Below are positions 15,601 to 26,424 of a stretch of 64,000 bases of DNA, in pieces. The stretch is from NCBI GenBank assembly GCA_964017065.1, contig OZ024788.1:5596887-5660886 (forward strand), written 5' to 3'. The notes beneath the pieces are model-generated. The model made no database searches, was not told the origin of the DNA, and worked only from the letters and a program-made list of their open reading frames with translations. This DNA comes from Haliclona indistincta. Lineage: Eukaryota; Porifera; Demospongiae; Haplosclerida; Chalinidae. Every line of letters starts with the position of its first letter. Position 1 is the stretch's first letter. A program made the position numbers and the translations under genes.

Positions 15601-18600
15601 TGATCACTTGCAGTTCCATAAAACTCTTAAGGCCATGTGTACCGACTTCAAAATTGGTACCGTTTGCTGAAAGCCCATGCGAAACAAAATCTGATAAGAT
15701 TGTCAGTTCGTGCTGAACAATTGTTTCAGCTTCAGCCGATCGCAAATCGATAGCATTATTTACCATTACTTCATCAAGAGTTGCTGAACTGTCAATTATC
15801 CTATTCAGTAAAGAAATGGCCAATGACACTGCCTTAGCAGCTCGCTCAATTGGGCTATCTTCTTTAAGATTGGTCGGCAAGACAGTAATTTTTATATCTT
15901 TTGTAGCAGAGGCAGAAGCTTTATCAGCTATTGGATGTAAATAATGACTTACATAGCTAAAGAATAAGCTACAATTGTGAATATGAAGGAACACAATGGC
16001 TGGTAGATCTTTAGAAAGAGGATCAATAAACCTAAGAATTGAAGTTAACAATTCCGCAAACAAATTTATGCTTGAATTACTAATTAATTTAATTTTTGGA
16101 AGAAACTGCTCTGGATTTAGTAAACGTCTCTCCGTTGAAAAGTATTCCGGAAGAACCAGTAATTTCTCGATCTGTTGTTGAATATCAGCAGGAAGAGAAA
16201 CACTTATTTTCTTAAGAATATCGGTGAAGATACACCTGTAGTGAGAGCACAGATACTAAATCAGTACATATTCGTAGACACCAGGGGCACAGTGCCTCTC
16301 CAGTGGTATTTAGTGCACCCATTGGGAGGGGCACCAGCCTCTTACCCAGGCGCTGGTAAGGAAAACAAATAAGCGCATGGTATTTACTGCATGTGCAAAT
16401 AACTAGACTAGTGGTGGAATTCCACTGCCGCTGGTTATCATCATACACGTTCGCGATGCATGATTAATATTCATGTATCGGATTATTAACAGATACCAGG
16501 CACTTGATTCTTCTCCTCATCAGCACCCAAGTACGAGGCTAGAGAGAGAGGAACCTAAACAAACTAAAAGTATAGTTGAATGCAAATACTCTACAGCGTA
16601 TGGGGGCTGCACCCCTAGACATCCTGCTATTTTGATGTAGTGTCCCCTAGTTCTCAATAGCTTCCTATGCCCATGTTAATCATACATTATGTTAGTTGTA
16701 TTTCTGATTACCATCTCACTCCTGGAATAAACTGGATAAAAAGGTCCTGCAGCTTGCTTTTAATGTCATCACAGCTGTCCAGAACTCGATGAATCTCAAT
16801 TTCTTCAATAGAAGCTTCTGGAATATGCATTTTCCTACAAATACAGCTGAATGTTCCTCGATGAGACTTTAATGCCATGATTTCAAATCGTGATAGATTT
16901 AGTATTCCCACTTTTTCTTTCCATTTTTTTAGTGTTCTTTGCAAACGAAAGCAAAAATCAAAGAAATGCTTGGCTTCAGTGGCTTCAGCATAAAAATCTT
17001 CACCTCTGTGGCTAACTTTTTGACAAAACGGTTTAAAGCAATCACAAGCACCAAGAAGCAGATCTTTATTGTTTAAAAACCAATCCAACTTTTCTTCTGA
17101 AAGACGAATAGTATGACAGATACACCCAAGTGCTCCAAATACACATCTGGCTCGTACAGAGACATAGTCATCTTTATCCAAGAATAGGCGAACAAGTTGT
17201 TTTGAAACTTTAAGAACAGCTAGAACATCTTTTCGATCAGATGAATTGATTTCAACAAATGCTTCCTATAGAACAGCATGGGTATAACTATCGTATACAT
17301 CCATATTAAAGCAATTTTTATAGACTAACAATATTACAGGCAATGAAAGTCACTAGCCTTAAGAATGGCAGCCACAATAAGCATCCAGAAATGGTGTTCC
17401 TTAAACGGCAATCTTTCCTACATAACAAGAGACTGTACCATACTGGTGGGTTATTAGATACATGTGCTTATAATTATTTTCACAGTAAAAAAAACATGAA
17501 ATGTACCTAATAGTCCAGGCAGATTCATGCAAAAATTTGAATGAATTGTTTTATGATAGAAGCATGAAACTTGGCAAGATAATAGTTCGATGTGAAGCCA
17601 CTCCCACTCCCAAACTTATGGTCGATTTACAAAATTAGTCACCAGTAATGTTTATTGAGGAAACTACATGTTGTGGTGTGTTTAACTAATCAGCCATAGA
17701 TTTGTCTTACAAATTTCTAATGCATACAGTACACTAACTGTTCCAAACTAGCACCATTTTTACCTGGTGAGACAACGTTCAAGACTAAGTGCTATACTGT
17801 GAGCTGACCCCTCCCACTTAGGAACTGAAGCCACTTAAGTGTGGCAAAACTCAGATAATTTTGTTCTTCATTTAGCCCTATACTGCGTTCACACAGGCAC
17901 AAGGTCGCGGGTCAGCTCACGTTAGCGTGCCAACTTGCTTACAAAATTACTGTGTGAACACGCACAAATCGAGCCGAGCCGTGCCGAGCTTGATTAGCCC
18001 ACTTTCCAATAGTGAGCCAGAATGGGGTCTGACCCGGGTAAGCGTGCCGCGTGTGGCAGTGTGAACGCTGAAGCTGGCCAGCCCGCTTACAAACTTTTCT
18101 TTCAAGAGTCAGCGGTTAGTTTATTGATCATATCTGCTTAGAAAAGTACTTCCGAAGTAGTAAACAACGCAACTACCTACTCGTAACTGCATGAAAACTG
18201 CACGACTGTACTTCGTTCGACACTCGGTTCGACGCCATTTTAACCATCCTTTTTATTACTAGGAAGTATCCACCCTTCATTATTGCATGTAGCGAGCTCG
18301 AACTCGCTTGCGCGCTCCTGTGTGAACGCAGCCAAATAGCGTGCCAGTTACCCGCGTCGACCTGGGCTGGCTTGCTTCACATGCCTGTGTGAACGCAGTA
18401 CTAGTGGCCAATGCAAAAAGCTGGTGGTATCCAGGTGACCGTTCAGACCATAATTATTCAATGTTAAAGTATGCATTTCCGAGCACCCAGAAGAATGCCA
18501 AAGTGGCACCACTTCGAGCCCAAGTTAATGGAGACATCGCCTAGGTGAAGTGAATTATACACGTCCTTATAGGGGTTAACAGACGACATGCGAGCAGTGA

Positions 18601-21600
18601 CTAACAACATGGCAGTACGGTACTATGATCATTGTATTACTCTATTTCGGCAGCTGTGATAACTTCAATGAAAAGTTTGGAGGGGTCACCCACCACCTGC
18701 TATACAGTGTCGATCATCGCTGATCCAAATGGTATAGAAAACTTTGGATTAGTAAGGATTGACTGCACTAATATTAGCTAACCATTAAATGAGGAAGTTC
18801 CTGTAGGAGAGGCTTTCTCAATGAACATCTCCATATGTATGATGTTAGTTTTCGAATGAACAGTTCTGATGCGGATGATTGAAACAACTGAGGCGCATCT
18901 ATTTCTAACAGATGAGGAATGAATAATTTTTCACGAAACGACAGTTTGTATTCATGTCCAACATCCATTAAGAATTTGAGCAATGTCTCAGAATGACTGC
19001 AAAATAATCATTATTAAAATAATTATTATCAGTCTATAGCTATTAATTCACCATTCAGATACACAATTGAGTAAGCACTGCCAATGGATATTACATATGA
19101 CAATGTCACGCCGGGGCTTGAATGAATCGAGGTACTGCTTAAGAATCTATTAAAAAGTTTAATTCTAAGATAAAGTTTTATTGAAAGTTTACAACTTACA
19201 TCAACTTTCCAGATATTTGTAGCACAGTGAACAGTTCGAAATACTTCAACTGGCAATTTGTGACAATCTTGTAACAGTTTTTTATTCATCTTAGTAAGAA
19301 AAAAATAAAAATTATGACTCTGCAGTTAGCAAAATACAAAACATACGGCATAGATCCAATCAAAGTTTGTGTCTTTGGGAGTTGTCTCAACTAAGCGAAT
19401 ACAGTTGATGCATTCATCATCATTGAAATCAATTAGATTGAAGAGCATTGTAAAGCAAGCTCTGCATTCCGCTAGTAATGCCTTGTCCTCCAACCAATGT
19501 TTAGTCAGTAGAAATTTGACAACAGTCAACATAAGCCTCCAACCCTTATATAAAATAAAAATAAAAAATATAATTTGAAATCTATAAAATCTGTGCTACA
19601 ATGCATGACTACTGGTAGCAATGAAGAACTTTTTGCATTTTCATTCACCTCTTCAAAGGCACTAAACATTTTCTCTTGTTTGGAAACACTACTATAGTTA
19701 AACTTGTTGAATGATTCCTTCTTCAAAAATAAATGCACTTCGTATTTCACTCGCGTTTGTTTCAAAAAGAATAAAAAAGGATCCTTCCACGAATCAGTAA
19801 AAAATTCTTGGAGAGTCACAACGAGGCACCTATTATAAAAGTTAAGATATTATAAGCAAATAATCATGGTTCTTACTGTAAATAGCTGAAAGGAATAACA
19901 GGTTGCTTATCAAGCAGATCAGAGAAATGCTGAGGATTGAAAATCATCCCAGAAGAAATCCTCAGTACTCTCATGCACTCAAGTCCTTTTTTGATTTCAC
20001 GAAAAGTATCTGGCTGCTTCCAAGGAAGTTTTTGATGATTCTGAAACAATAACCATTTATAAATTAAAATTTACTGTAATAATGATAACATTACAGAGCC
20101 ATTGCTCAATACATGACGACATACATCAAGAATGTATAGCTCCCATTGTTTGTCAGCCAAACCAGGATGTTCTCTAACTGCATACATTTTCATAGACAAA
20201 GACACTATAAATGGATGGATTTTAAATAAAAAGCAAGCTCTGCATGTTACAAGCCCTTACTGCAGAGAAATGTGACTCCCCAGCATTTAGCAATACCATC
20301 AGATTTGTCTTTCAGCCAAATTCGACAAATAGCTGAAAAACCATCTCCAAGGATCTCAAATATACTTGTTGACGAGTCAATCGAAAAGTTGACATCAAAA
20401 GGACCTCTGTAAGATTACAACCATAAGCTTGGAGCATAGTACCAGCTAAGAGCTTATCATAATAAGTTCCTAATGTACATGCAGTACCTGTTAATAAAGC
20501 CTTCCAATGTCTCTTGTAAAGCTTCTGGTGAAAGAGCATATAGTCCTTCTACAACGATCTTACAGAATTTCTCTGAGGTTTCCATTTTCAAATCATAAAG
20601 CTTACGCATTCTAAAAAGACAATTAATAATTTATAATTTTGATAGCTAGCATTATACACTCAACCACACCTCTTCTGCCATACCATATCATAGCTGGTAT
20701 ATTATTTTGTGAGGTTATATTTTCATTTTGCAGAATTTTGTTAGTTAAATTTTCTTTCTCAGTTGCCCAAAAAACCATACCTGGATGTCATTTCTTGACA
20801 CAATCCAAGATAAAAACCTGATTCAAGCCTGACTTACGTACTACTGGCTTGAAGTTGTAAGTTCTCGTAAAACGGATGGATGCTATTTTATTGCAACATG
20901 CCAGGCTAAATTTTTATGCCTACTAGATTTCATCCTGGTAGACCAGTAGAAGGAAAAGAACGAAACTTTAACCTCATGAAAATTACCAGCTAAACAGTAA
21001 ATCAAATTATTATGCCTCGGTGGGCGGAGCCACGGGGCATACGGTAGTCGGTTTGTGTATGTATGTATGTGTGTATCTGTCTGTCTGTCTGTCTGTCGGC
21101 AGGATTTCTCGTCGCTCGCAGAAAACTAAGCGCTGAAAGTTGCAACACAAGCTAAAGTCGATATTTGCTTGAAAATGAATTGTAAGGATTTTGGTTATAA
21201 GGCTCTGTTCGTGAGTTATAGCGTGATTGCTTACCTCGCGATCGCCGGCTGGCGATCTAGTTGCTGATGTAAAGACAAAATTGTCTACTGCTGGCTGCCT
21301 TACAGCTAGTGAGTTCGCCTTTACTTCAGAACAGCACGGCAGAAGCTGCGTTCTAGAGTTATGGCGTAGCTTTGCTTACCTCGCGATCTATATGGCCGTT
21401 GCTGGCGATCTAGAGTTCTCCGTAGACAAAAATATCCACAGTTGACTGCCTAGAAGCTGATAGGTTACATCGCACGTCTAAAGAAATTGTGCAAGCAAGC
21501 TATGGACGCTATCTCGCTCGTTGTACGTACTGTGCCTCGCTGTGCCCTGAACAACATAGACACGCCCAGTTGAATTAGTGGTCAGCACTGATTGGCTTCT

Positions 21601-23164
21601 GATTGCATAACTATTATACTGCATTGTGATTGCTGTACAGAAAGGTACAACAGCTCCAGTTTAACTTTACTGTGCATCTTTATTTTCTTTTCTCTACTCC
21701 TTACATCTCACTAGTATAATATTATGTAAAATGTTCCTTGCCAATATTGAATACCATGTCAGATTTAATGTCTCTCACATGAGGTGCAAATTAGGCATGA
21801 CAAACTTTAATTTGTGAACTTCGTAATGATTTTATAAGTTGTCAGCCACTAGCATAGTGTCCAACTAGCAACAGCAGACTTTCTTTACTGCTTGTGTATT
21901 TCAGTTCAGCATATTTAGTCAGACAGCTGGCATGTATGGCTTGTATGCATAACATTCCACCGAGGCATAAGCACCTTCGGTGCCTAGTTTCCTCTGCGAT
22001 ATATTGCGAGCTGATCATAACACTACAATCACTCACTAGATTACTATTACAACTCACTTCAGTAGTCGGTAAGCTGCAACTACGTAGAAAGGAAAGTCTA
22101 TTTTGAATAATTCACCAAACCGGGACGGATTCAACATGTGGCAAATAACCGGTGATATTTTCACTCTGAAGATTTTCATGAATTTTCTCTCACTCAGACT
22201 CTATAGGAACAGTGTTATCACTATTATAGCAGCTTTAACTGTTAGCATACCTCTAATTCCTGGAACTTCTTCATTGCTCTTTGAAAGTTTTCTGGCTTCT
22301 GTGTCAAACAGGCTTTCAATTCATCAATGAGTGTATCAAGCTCTAGAATATGCTCAACTGCATGTGTGTGAAAACAGCTATTCACACACAACAGGTGCAC
22401 TAGGCTAAAGATTATTATCTCACAAATTCCTGACATCACAATGCAAAATACACTAGTTATTGTAACCAGCACACTAATATTAAATATGGAATGCACAGCT
22501 ATATAAACAGATGTGACAAACACACTGAAAGCCATAAACAGCAATTACTTACATACCTTTCTCACTAAGACTTGGACTAGGTGCTTTAGTCTGTTCTGGT
22601 TGTTCTAAGCTTACATGCTCATCACTGGCAGAACGGATCATGCAACGAGCATAAGGAAATTGGTGAATATTCCTAACGAAGTCAGTTCCAGCACTCCTCG
22701 TGACTATTACACACAATAGCTTGGAGTGTTCTTCATTAGATGCAGGCAATGTGTGTAAGAGTCCTTGATGCAGCTGAAATTCATCAGATGTGTTCACAAA
22801 AACAACTGCAATTGCAGAACCGTAATGGTAATAAGCTAGCAACAAGAGAGAAAGATGTTCATTTTCACTGAGCCTGTGAACTTGGATATACTGTTTCACA
22901 GATGACGGTGGTTGGACAGTTTCTAACAACAAAGGACCAGAGACACTTTCTCTTCCCCTAAAATCTAGCTTCAATTCTTCGATGATAACGTAGTCATAAT
23001 ACTGACAAAACTTATCACCACTGAATCGTAACCCTGTGGACAGATTAGATAGTTAATTTGCTCCTAACTCACCCGTGCTAACCGTTTTGGATTATCTTGT
23101 AACCGTCTGTTTTCTCCAGTTGATCATCGCCTCCTGGTTCTGGAGGAGGCGACTCCGTAAACAT
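1..23164 (-). CDS. RNF213: RNF213/mysterin-like giant AAA+ protein, copy B (3' end beyond window; coding exon hit by a transposon)
   Basis: This is a tandem paralogue of copy A with the same exon order. The ATG is at 23162-23164. The gene runs off the left edge inside the exon that corresponds to 29671 in copy A. The catalytic AAA motifs are intact: GETGVGKT at 9568-9591, FIDEIN near 8800, GAPGSSKT at 7872-7895 and MMDEAG near 7660. NRFEK is near 6625 and the CYPSLFLAGWDHYYLD segment near 4910. N-terminal exons are clearly diverged from copy A, while some central exons are nearly identical. The exon at about 2110-2577 is interrupted by a 332-bp element (2169-2500) that brings an in-frame stop at 2415-2417. 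Unless the element is spliced out, the protein would lose roughly its last quarter. Exons downstream of the insertion still read open, so the event looks recent or tolerated. Introns are swollen by repeats relative to copy A. Confidence 0.87.
2169..2500. mobile_element. 332-bp TIR element inserted in a coding exon of RNF213-like copy B
   Basis: It has perfect 14-bp terminal inverted repeats, CAGGCGCGTGTCCA, and a 5-bp target duplication GTACA (2164-2168 and 2501-2505). Removing the element and one GTACA restores a sequence collinear with the intact copy A exon around 31605. It has no ORF of its own, so it is non-autonomous (MITE-like). Read on the minus strand it brings an in-frame TAA at 2415-2417. 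Confidence 0.9.
4123..5365 (-). CDS. Copy B E3-module-like exon (RNF213 post-AAA region)
   Basis: Counterpart of copy A 32869-34102. It contains LLHFPPEMFFNCCYPSLFL and AGWDHYYLDTIAPPEEKG and ends KLCDIADVKLENATE. As in copy A, no RING cysteine pattern is seen here or in the next exon (about 3235-3690). The 5' intron (about 5366-5807) holds the MITE at 5522-5734. Confidence 0.8.
5522..5734. mobile_element. MITE, TACCGTAT family, in copy B intron
   Basis: About 213 bp with imperfect terminal inverted repeats (TACCGTATAGAGGGTA and the complement of the 3' end CCACTTTAATGGTA) and repeated internal TTTTGGCGAAT motifs. An inverted relative occurs at 60023-60204 in an LMF2 intron. It has no coding capacity. 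Confidence 0.8.
5810..7180 (-). CDS. Copy B distal AAA modules with NRFEK signature
   Basis: Counterpart of copy A 34250-35600, with exons at about 6944-7177, 6520-6895, 6262-6478 and 5830-6208. Motifs include KGHTVILSQTDEIHESFYD and CTPAPFLNRFEKYAL. Reading frames are intact. The region at about 6541-6770 is nearly identical in DNA to 34960-35190. Confidence 0.85.
7227..8675 (-). CDS. Copy B AAA3 end and AAA4 large exon
   Basis: Counterpart of copy A 36113-37561 with the same acceptor and donor. Motifs in order are IVAACNPYR, GAPGSSKT (7872-7895), VVMMDEAGLPEE, GISNHVLD and KSNRAVSLFRPE. No frame break is visible. The near-identity to copy A over much of this exon contrasts with the diverged N-terminal exons. 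Confidence 0.9.
8734..11640 (-). CDS. Copy B AAA core, first half (P-loop GHAGNGKS and AAA3)
   Basis: Counterpart exons of copy A 37613-40438. The GHAGNGKS P-loop is split across the intron between about 11505 and 11450. AAA3 GETGVGKT is at 9568-9591. Walker B FIDEINTSS lies near 8790. Between P-loop and Walker B the peptides are related to copy A but with many substitutions, for example in the helical insert at about 9300-9480. All key nucleotide-binding residues are retained. Confidence 0.83.
13515..14110. repeat. Dispersed repeat with GGAGACACGGTAGTGTCTCC start, copy B intron
   Basis: It opens with a self-complementary GGAGACACGGTAGTGTCTCC followed by AAAACAAGATGGCGGCTAC. Related ends occur at about 5410-5475 and, inverted, at about 52300-52330 (GTAGCCGCCATCTTGTTTTC). 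The interior shows no gene. The boundaries are not certain on the right side. Confidence 0.5.
14342..14724. repeat. Perfect 144-bp inverted repeat (hairpin) in copy B intron
   Basis: Arms 14342-14485 and 14581-14724 are exact reverse complements by eye, with a spacer of about 95 bp. The ends are AT-rich (ATAAAAAGATTTC). It lies within the enlarged intron between the exon ending at 15071 and the one near 13360, an insertion absent from copy A. It is a foldback element by structure. Confidence 0.88.
15071..16235 (-). CDS. Copy B large helical exon upstream of the AAA core
   Basis: Counterpart of copy A 42304-43465. The exon is open throughout from acceptor TACAG|GTGTATC to donor TTGAG|GTTAG and includes YRFADRMGFTGPNGRD and AILHHLHGSYKYLSPFF. 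The 5' part upstream of residue VFAELL reads in the same frame to the acceptor. The downstream intron is about 1.7 kb against about 190 bp in copy A, the difference being inserted repeats (13515-14745). Confidence 0.8.
16714..22353 (-). CDS. Copy B exons 3 to about 15: helical N-terminal arm
   Basis: This is the copy B counterpart of the copy A stalk exons, for example 22251-22353, about 22042-22180, 20485-20610, 20262-20415, 19326-19532, 18774-18983, 17358-17420 and 16714-17270. The small exon at 17358-17420 encodes the equivalent of copy A 44180-44238 (LPFKEH and FWMLIV in both). It ends in AAG|GC rather than AAG|GT, so its intron would be of the rarer GC-AG class. Two transposon-like elements (17883-18398 and 21010-21970) lie in the introns. 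No enzymatic motif is seen. Confidence 0.68.
17883..18398. mobile_element. 516-bp TIR element with TA target duplication in copy B intron
   Basis: The terminal inverted repeats CTGCGTTCACACAGGCA and TGCCTGTGTGAACGCAG are perfect over 17 bp and flanked by TA on both sides. Internal variants of GTGTGAAC recur. It is locally more GC-rich than its surroundings. No ORF with transposase features is seen. Confidence 0.82.
21010..21970. mobile_element. About 960-bp repeat element with TATGCCTCGGTGG termini in copy B intron
   Basis: It begins TTATGCCTCGGTGGG and ends TCCACCGAGGCATAA, inverted with one mismatch. Just inside the left end is a TGTA/GTCT tetranucleotide tract (21056-21100). The equivalent copy A intron does not carry it at the same place. 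No credible protein is encoded. Confidence 0.6.
22557..23164 (-). CDS. Copy B exons 1-2: N-terminus
   Basis: Exon 1 (23083-23164) begins MFTESPPPEPGGDDQLE. Exon 2 (22557-23033) continues GLRFSGDKFCQYYDYVIIEE and ends at donor GAAAG|GTATG. It matches copy A exons 1-2 in layout and phase, at clearly lower identity than the AAA core. No known domain is recognised. Placing the gene start here is supported by the paralogue comparison and by the conserved upstream block at 23329-23397. Confidence 0.72.
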
Positions 23165-24083
23165 CTTGTGTAGTACTAGTAGTAGTGAAACACAAAGTCA
23201 ACCAGACAAATGGTTCAAAGGTTCAAAGGTTCATATTAGGCAGAGACCACCAAGATGAACGACTTAGAAGTTAGCTGGATGACGAATGAAGCTAACTTAG
23301 AAGTTAGCTACAAGATGAATGACTGTGTCGCGCACGCGTGTTTTTACTGATGTCCCCGCAAATTTATCAAAATTTAAGTTCAACCGCGCCGTGGGCAGAA
23401 CGTTCGAGCTAATGATTCGTAAAACAGTAGTACATGTTTCCCATCGATCGGACAAGGTAGCGCTACAGCTAAGCTACATGTCACTAAGTTAACGAATGCA
23501 ATCCTGTTCTAAAGTATTCGATATCAGCCGATTTTTAGACCGCGCCTAGAAGTCACTGCTTCTGCCAAGTCTGCTAACTTTTAGCAGCACATAAATCCAA
23601 ACCTCGGTGCCCATCAGGAGCACATCGCCGGCGGGGGAGCATGTAACTCCGTACGTGTTAGTGTATACGGCGAAATCCAAACATTTTCTTGGTTGTAGCG
23701 CCAGACTTTGGTCACTACAGAACCAGACTTCTGCCTTAGAACGACTGCTAACTTGAGCATGTTTGTCAGATGAATGACTGCAGTACTGGTGATTGAATAA
23801 CTGGCTTTATAATGTGCACAATAATTTTACAGCTGAAAGAGTATAATACAACATAATTTTCTTGTTTGTTCTGCACACTACATGCAGCAGCCAGCCCCAC
23901 CCTCACGTGATCCAGCTAACGTCTAAGGGGTGTGTTATGAGTGAGCACGTGACAGCCCCTGGTAATTAACTTTATAACTAACTACGGCTGTTCTTGACCG
24001 TTGACAAGAGAGCTGCGATGGGTCTTTGACTCTTGACCGTTCCCTTATTGACCACGCAGTCGACCACCCCTTGTATTGTAAAC
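23165..24083. promoter_or_regulatory. Divergent intergenic region, copy B and the 24084 gene
   Basis: It separates the start codon of copy B (minus) from that of the unknown gene (plus), 919 bp. It contains a block (23329-23397) shared with the upstream region of copy A, and an ATTTTTAGACCGCGCC motif at 23531-23546 that also recurs upstream of copy A. Short direct repeats of AAGTTAGCT occur at about 23265-23315. No ORF of note. Confidence 0.5.
23329..23397. promoter_or_regulatory. Upstream block conserved between copies A and B (copy B instance)
   Basis: It contains GCACGCGTGTTTT, CCCCGCAA and ACCGCGCCGTGGGCA, matching 49139-49195. It lies about 165-235 bp upstream of the copy B ATG. No factor is assigned. 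Confidence 0.5.
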
Positions 24084-25364
24084 ATGAAACGTTCATGTGA
24101 TGGCAAGGCGCTCGAAGAGTCCAGACGCACTGTGGAAGGCAATTTGCATTTTCTACCGCCACTTACTCAGACGTCTTTTCAGTATCGAAGTAGTCGTAGA
24201 CGCCGCCGTTCACAACGCGACACTTTGTCTGCTACAGCTAGGACTTTGCTGCTGTCTCGTTGTCTGTCTAACGAAGGTATTTGCTTTACTGTAAACTGCG
24301 ATCCATCACAGCTGTGTGTACTGATAAATTATGACATTCTAGGTGGATCTAGCACGCCTACAGAGGATACAGGCAACCAAAGTTCTCTATCTATAAATGG
24401 TTGGTTGTTCAAGATAACTTCTATATGCACATACAGATGACTGTACTTTCCATTGTATTAGGTGAATCCAGTATGTCTGTAGGGAATACTAGCAGCCAAG
24501 CTTCTCCAGCAGGACCCTCTGAAGGTTGGTTGATGTCTTATACATATAATTATGTGCAACAATGATGCCAGTACTTCCAGGTCAATTCAACATGTCTGAG
24601 ACCACATGTATTTCGTTCAGTCAATCTTCTCTAGCAGAAGCCTCTGACGGTTAGTTGACATGGTAATTATAGATAACAATTTTATTTTTCCACATGCAGA
24701 ACCAGATAAGATGACTGCGTTGTCTGGTGAAGGTCACTGCCATGTCCCGTCATGTGAAACACTAGACAAACTATCTGAGAAAATCTCTGCTGATATTCAA
24801 GGCGTTACATGCTCAAAGTATTTTGGTTCTGATATGTGCTGGTTGATCGTTTCACAACCACATAGTTTGAACTATCCTGGCATTGGGCCTCTTGACAACC
24901 CTCGAATATGTCTAACCTGTGATGGCACTTCGATAAAATATCAATTTCAAGTGTTTTTAAAGACTATTGAGAGTGGAGAATTTGATTCTGATAGAGTGTA
25001 TGAATTGTGTCAGCAAATTTTGCCTTCCTCCGAGTATGTAATCTGTCCTGGTATACCTGACTACCCAAAGGAAATTCGCTTTAAGACCAAGCACTTACAC
25101 GAGTGGGGTCAGCCACTATATCGTTTGGATGCTGATGAATGTGCACTATGGCATATCCCTAACAACTCTCGCCAGTGCCCAACAAGTGTACTCTACAATG
25201 CTTGCAAGAAGTGTAAACTACTTAGTCATGACATCCAGCGGCTTCAGAAAGCAGCTCTTGTACTAGGACCTGAAAAGAAGCGGTCAAGAGTTGACATTTC
25301 CAAGAACTATTCGTTGAAGTTTTTGTCTCCCGTTAACGCAAGGAAACGTGTGCAAGTCTCTTGA
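24084..25364 (+). CDS. Unknown protein, five exons, three of them small and paralogous
   Basis: Exons are 24084-24276, 24343-24399, 24462-24524, 24581-24649 and 24700-25364. All junctions are phase 1 GT-AG and the joined frame is open to TGA. Exon 1 is basic, with an Arg-rich run (SSRRRRRSQR). Exons 2-4 encode Ser-rich peptides of about 20 residues each starting G-x-x-x (GGSSTPTED, GESSMSVGN, GQFNMSETT) and look like tandem exon duplicates. Exon 5 encodes about 221 residues with several Cys pairs (CKKCKLL near the end) and a C-terminal basic motif around NYSLKFLSPVNARKR. I do not recognise a named domain. The Cys-Leu/LSP tail recalls uncharacterised multi-copy invertebrate families, possibly transposon-related, from memory only. 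It is head-to-head with copy B. Confidence 0.65.
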
Positions 25365-25963
25365 CGAAACAAAGGGTGCATGGAAGTATGACTAAAGTTG
25401 ACTACAGAGATACTAAACTATTCATCCGTCAAACTGATTTGAGAAGAAAAGGCAGTGATAGTGTTATTTAGAAGTACTAGGTAATTGTTTCTCAGCTGAA
25501 TACGTTTTTAATTTGTCTCGTAGTCCTACATGAATGCTTGTTGTTTTGTTTTCCTTTCTTGTATTGTCATCACTGATTGCTCTCAAGCGCAATCGTGTAA
25601 TGACCCGTCCATGGCATCGCTCTGACCTTCTAACTAGAGCTTCTCTCTGCTTCTTCCGAACTACGTGTCACACTAGGACTTTTACTAGGCGTTTCAGCAT
25701 AAAAAATATTTTCATCTCCAAAATTATTGGGAGGCTGCAGCCCACCTATGGATAGATCGAGGAGATGCTATGTTATGAGAACATGATTATGAGTACTCTT
25801 CCACATACACATGTACCGTACCCTTTAGTTACAAAGTTTTCTTCAGTACTGGTGGTAAGCGGTGATGTTCGTACAATTTCTCTTTTTTCTGTTAGCGTGT
25901 AAAATTTAATTTGCTATTCAAATTATAGGTGTTAATGATTGGATAATATAGCTGGGAAAATTA
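25365..25963. other. Tail-to-tail spacer
   Basis: About 600 bp between the stop of the plus-strand unknown gene and the stop of RNF213-like copy A. It is AT-rich with small incidental open frames and no conserved feature that I can see. It presumably holds both 3' UTRs. Confidence 0.5.
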
Positions 25964-26424
25964 TTATGTAAGATGCTCTACAAATCCAGTGAAGTTCCTC
26001 TGTATCAGTGCCCATCCAGTGGCTGTGAGGTGCTGACGTAGTTCTGAAGAGGCTGCCTCTGAATTTAAAGCTTCCAATAGCATTTCACCATCAATGCAAT
26101 TGTCTGCTATCACCATTACATGCTTCTCCAGTACTGAATATTGTTCACAAAATTCTATAACCTTTTCTACAGGGCACTTCTTCCCCAACTCAGACGTCTG
26201 CTGCAAGAGGTGACGACGATACAGTACACAAAACCGAATGAAGGTCACTGGACTCATTCCTTGTTCAGCCATAATATCTTCACCTAGTTCTCCAATAGCC
26301 ATGTCACCCGTTACATGACTTTCAATCACATTTTCAACAAATTCTTCCATATCAATGGACTTAAGAAATTCTGCTAAATCATTGCGAGTATCTTTTCTAG
26401 CCAATTCCAAAGCATGCTCCTTAT
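25964..26424 (-). CDS. Copy A last exon: two SAM-like domains
   Basis: The final exon starts after acceptor ACACAG, encodes about 153 residues and ends EHLT-stop. The first half (DLAEFLKSIDMEEFVENVIE to VLYRRHL) and the second half (PVEKVIEFCEQY to IQRNFTGFVEHL) each fit the SAM five-helix pattern. The second has the diagnostic NCIDGEMLLEAL (the xIDGxxLLxL core) followed by a terminal G and hydrophobic helix. SAM domains mediate homo- or hetero-oligomerisation. I know of no SAM tail in vertebrate RNF213, so this is likely a lineage-specific addition. The domain call rests on pattern only. Confidence 0.7.

Noticed and set aside
24033..24440. A single 135-codon plus-strand frame read through as one exon
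   Set aside because: Splice signals at 24276/24343 and consistent phase-1 joins to later exons explain the locus better than read-through.
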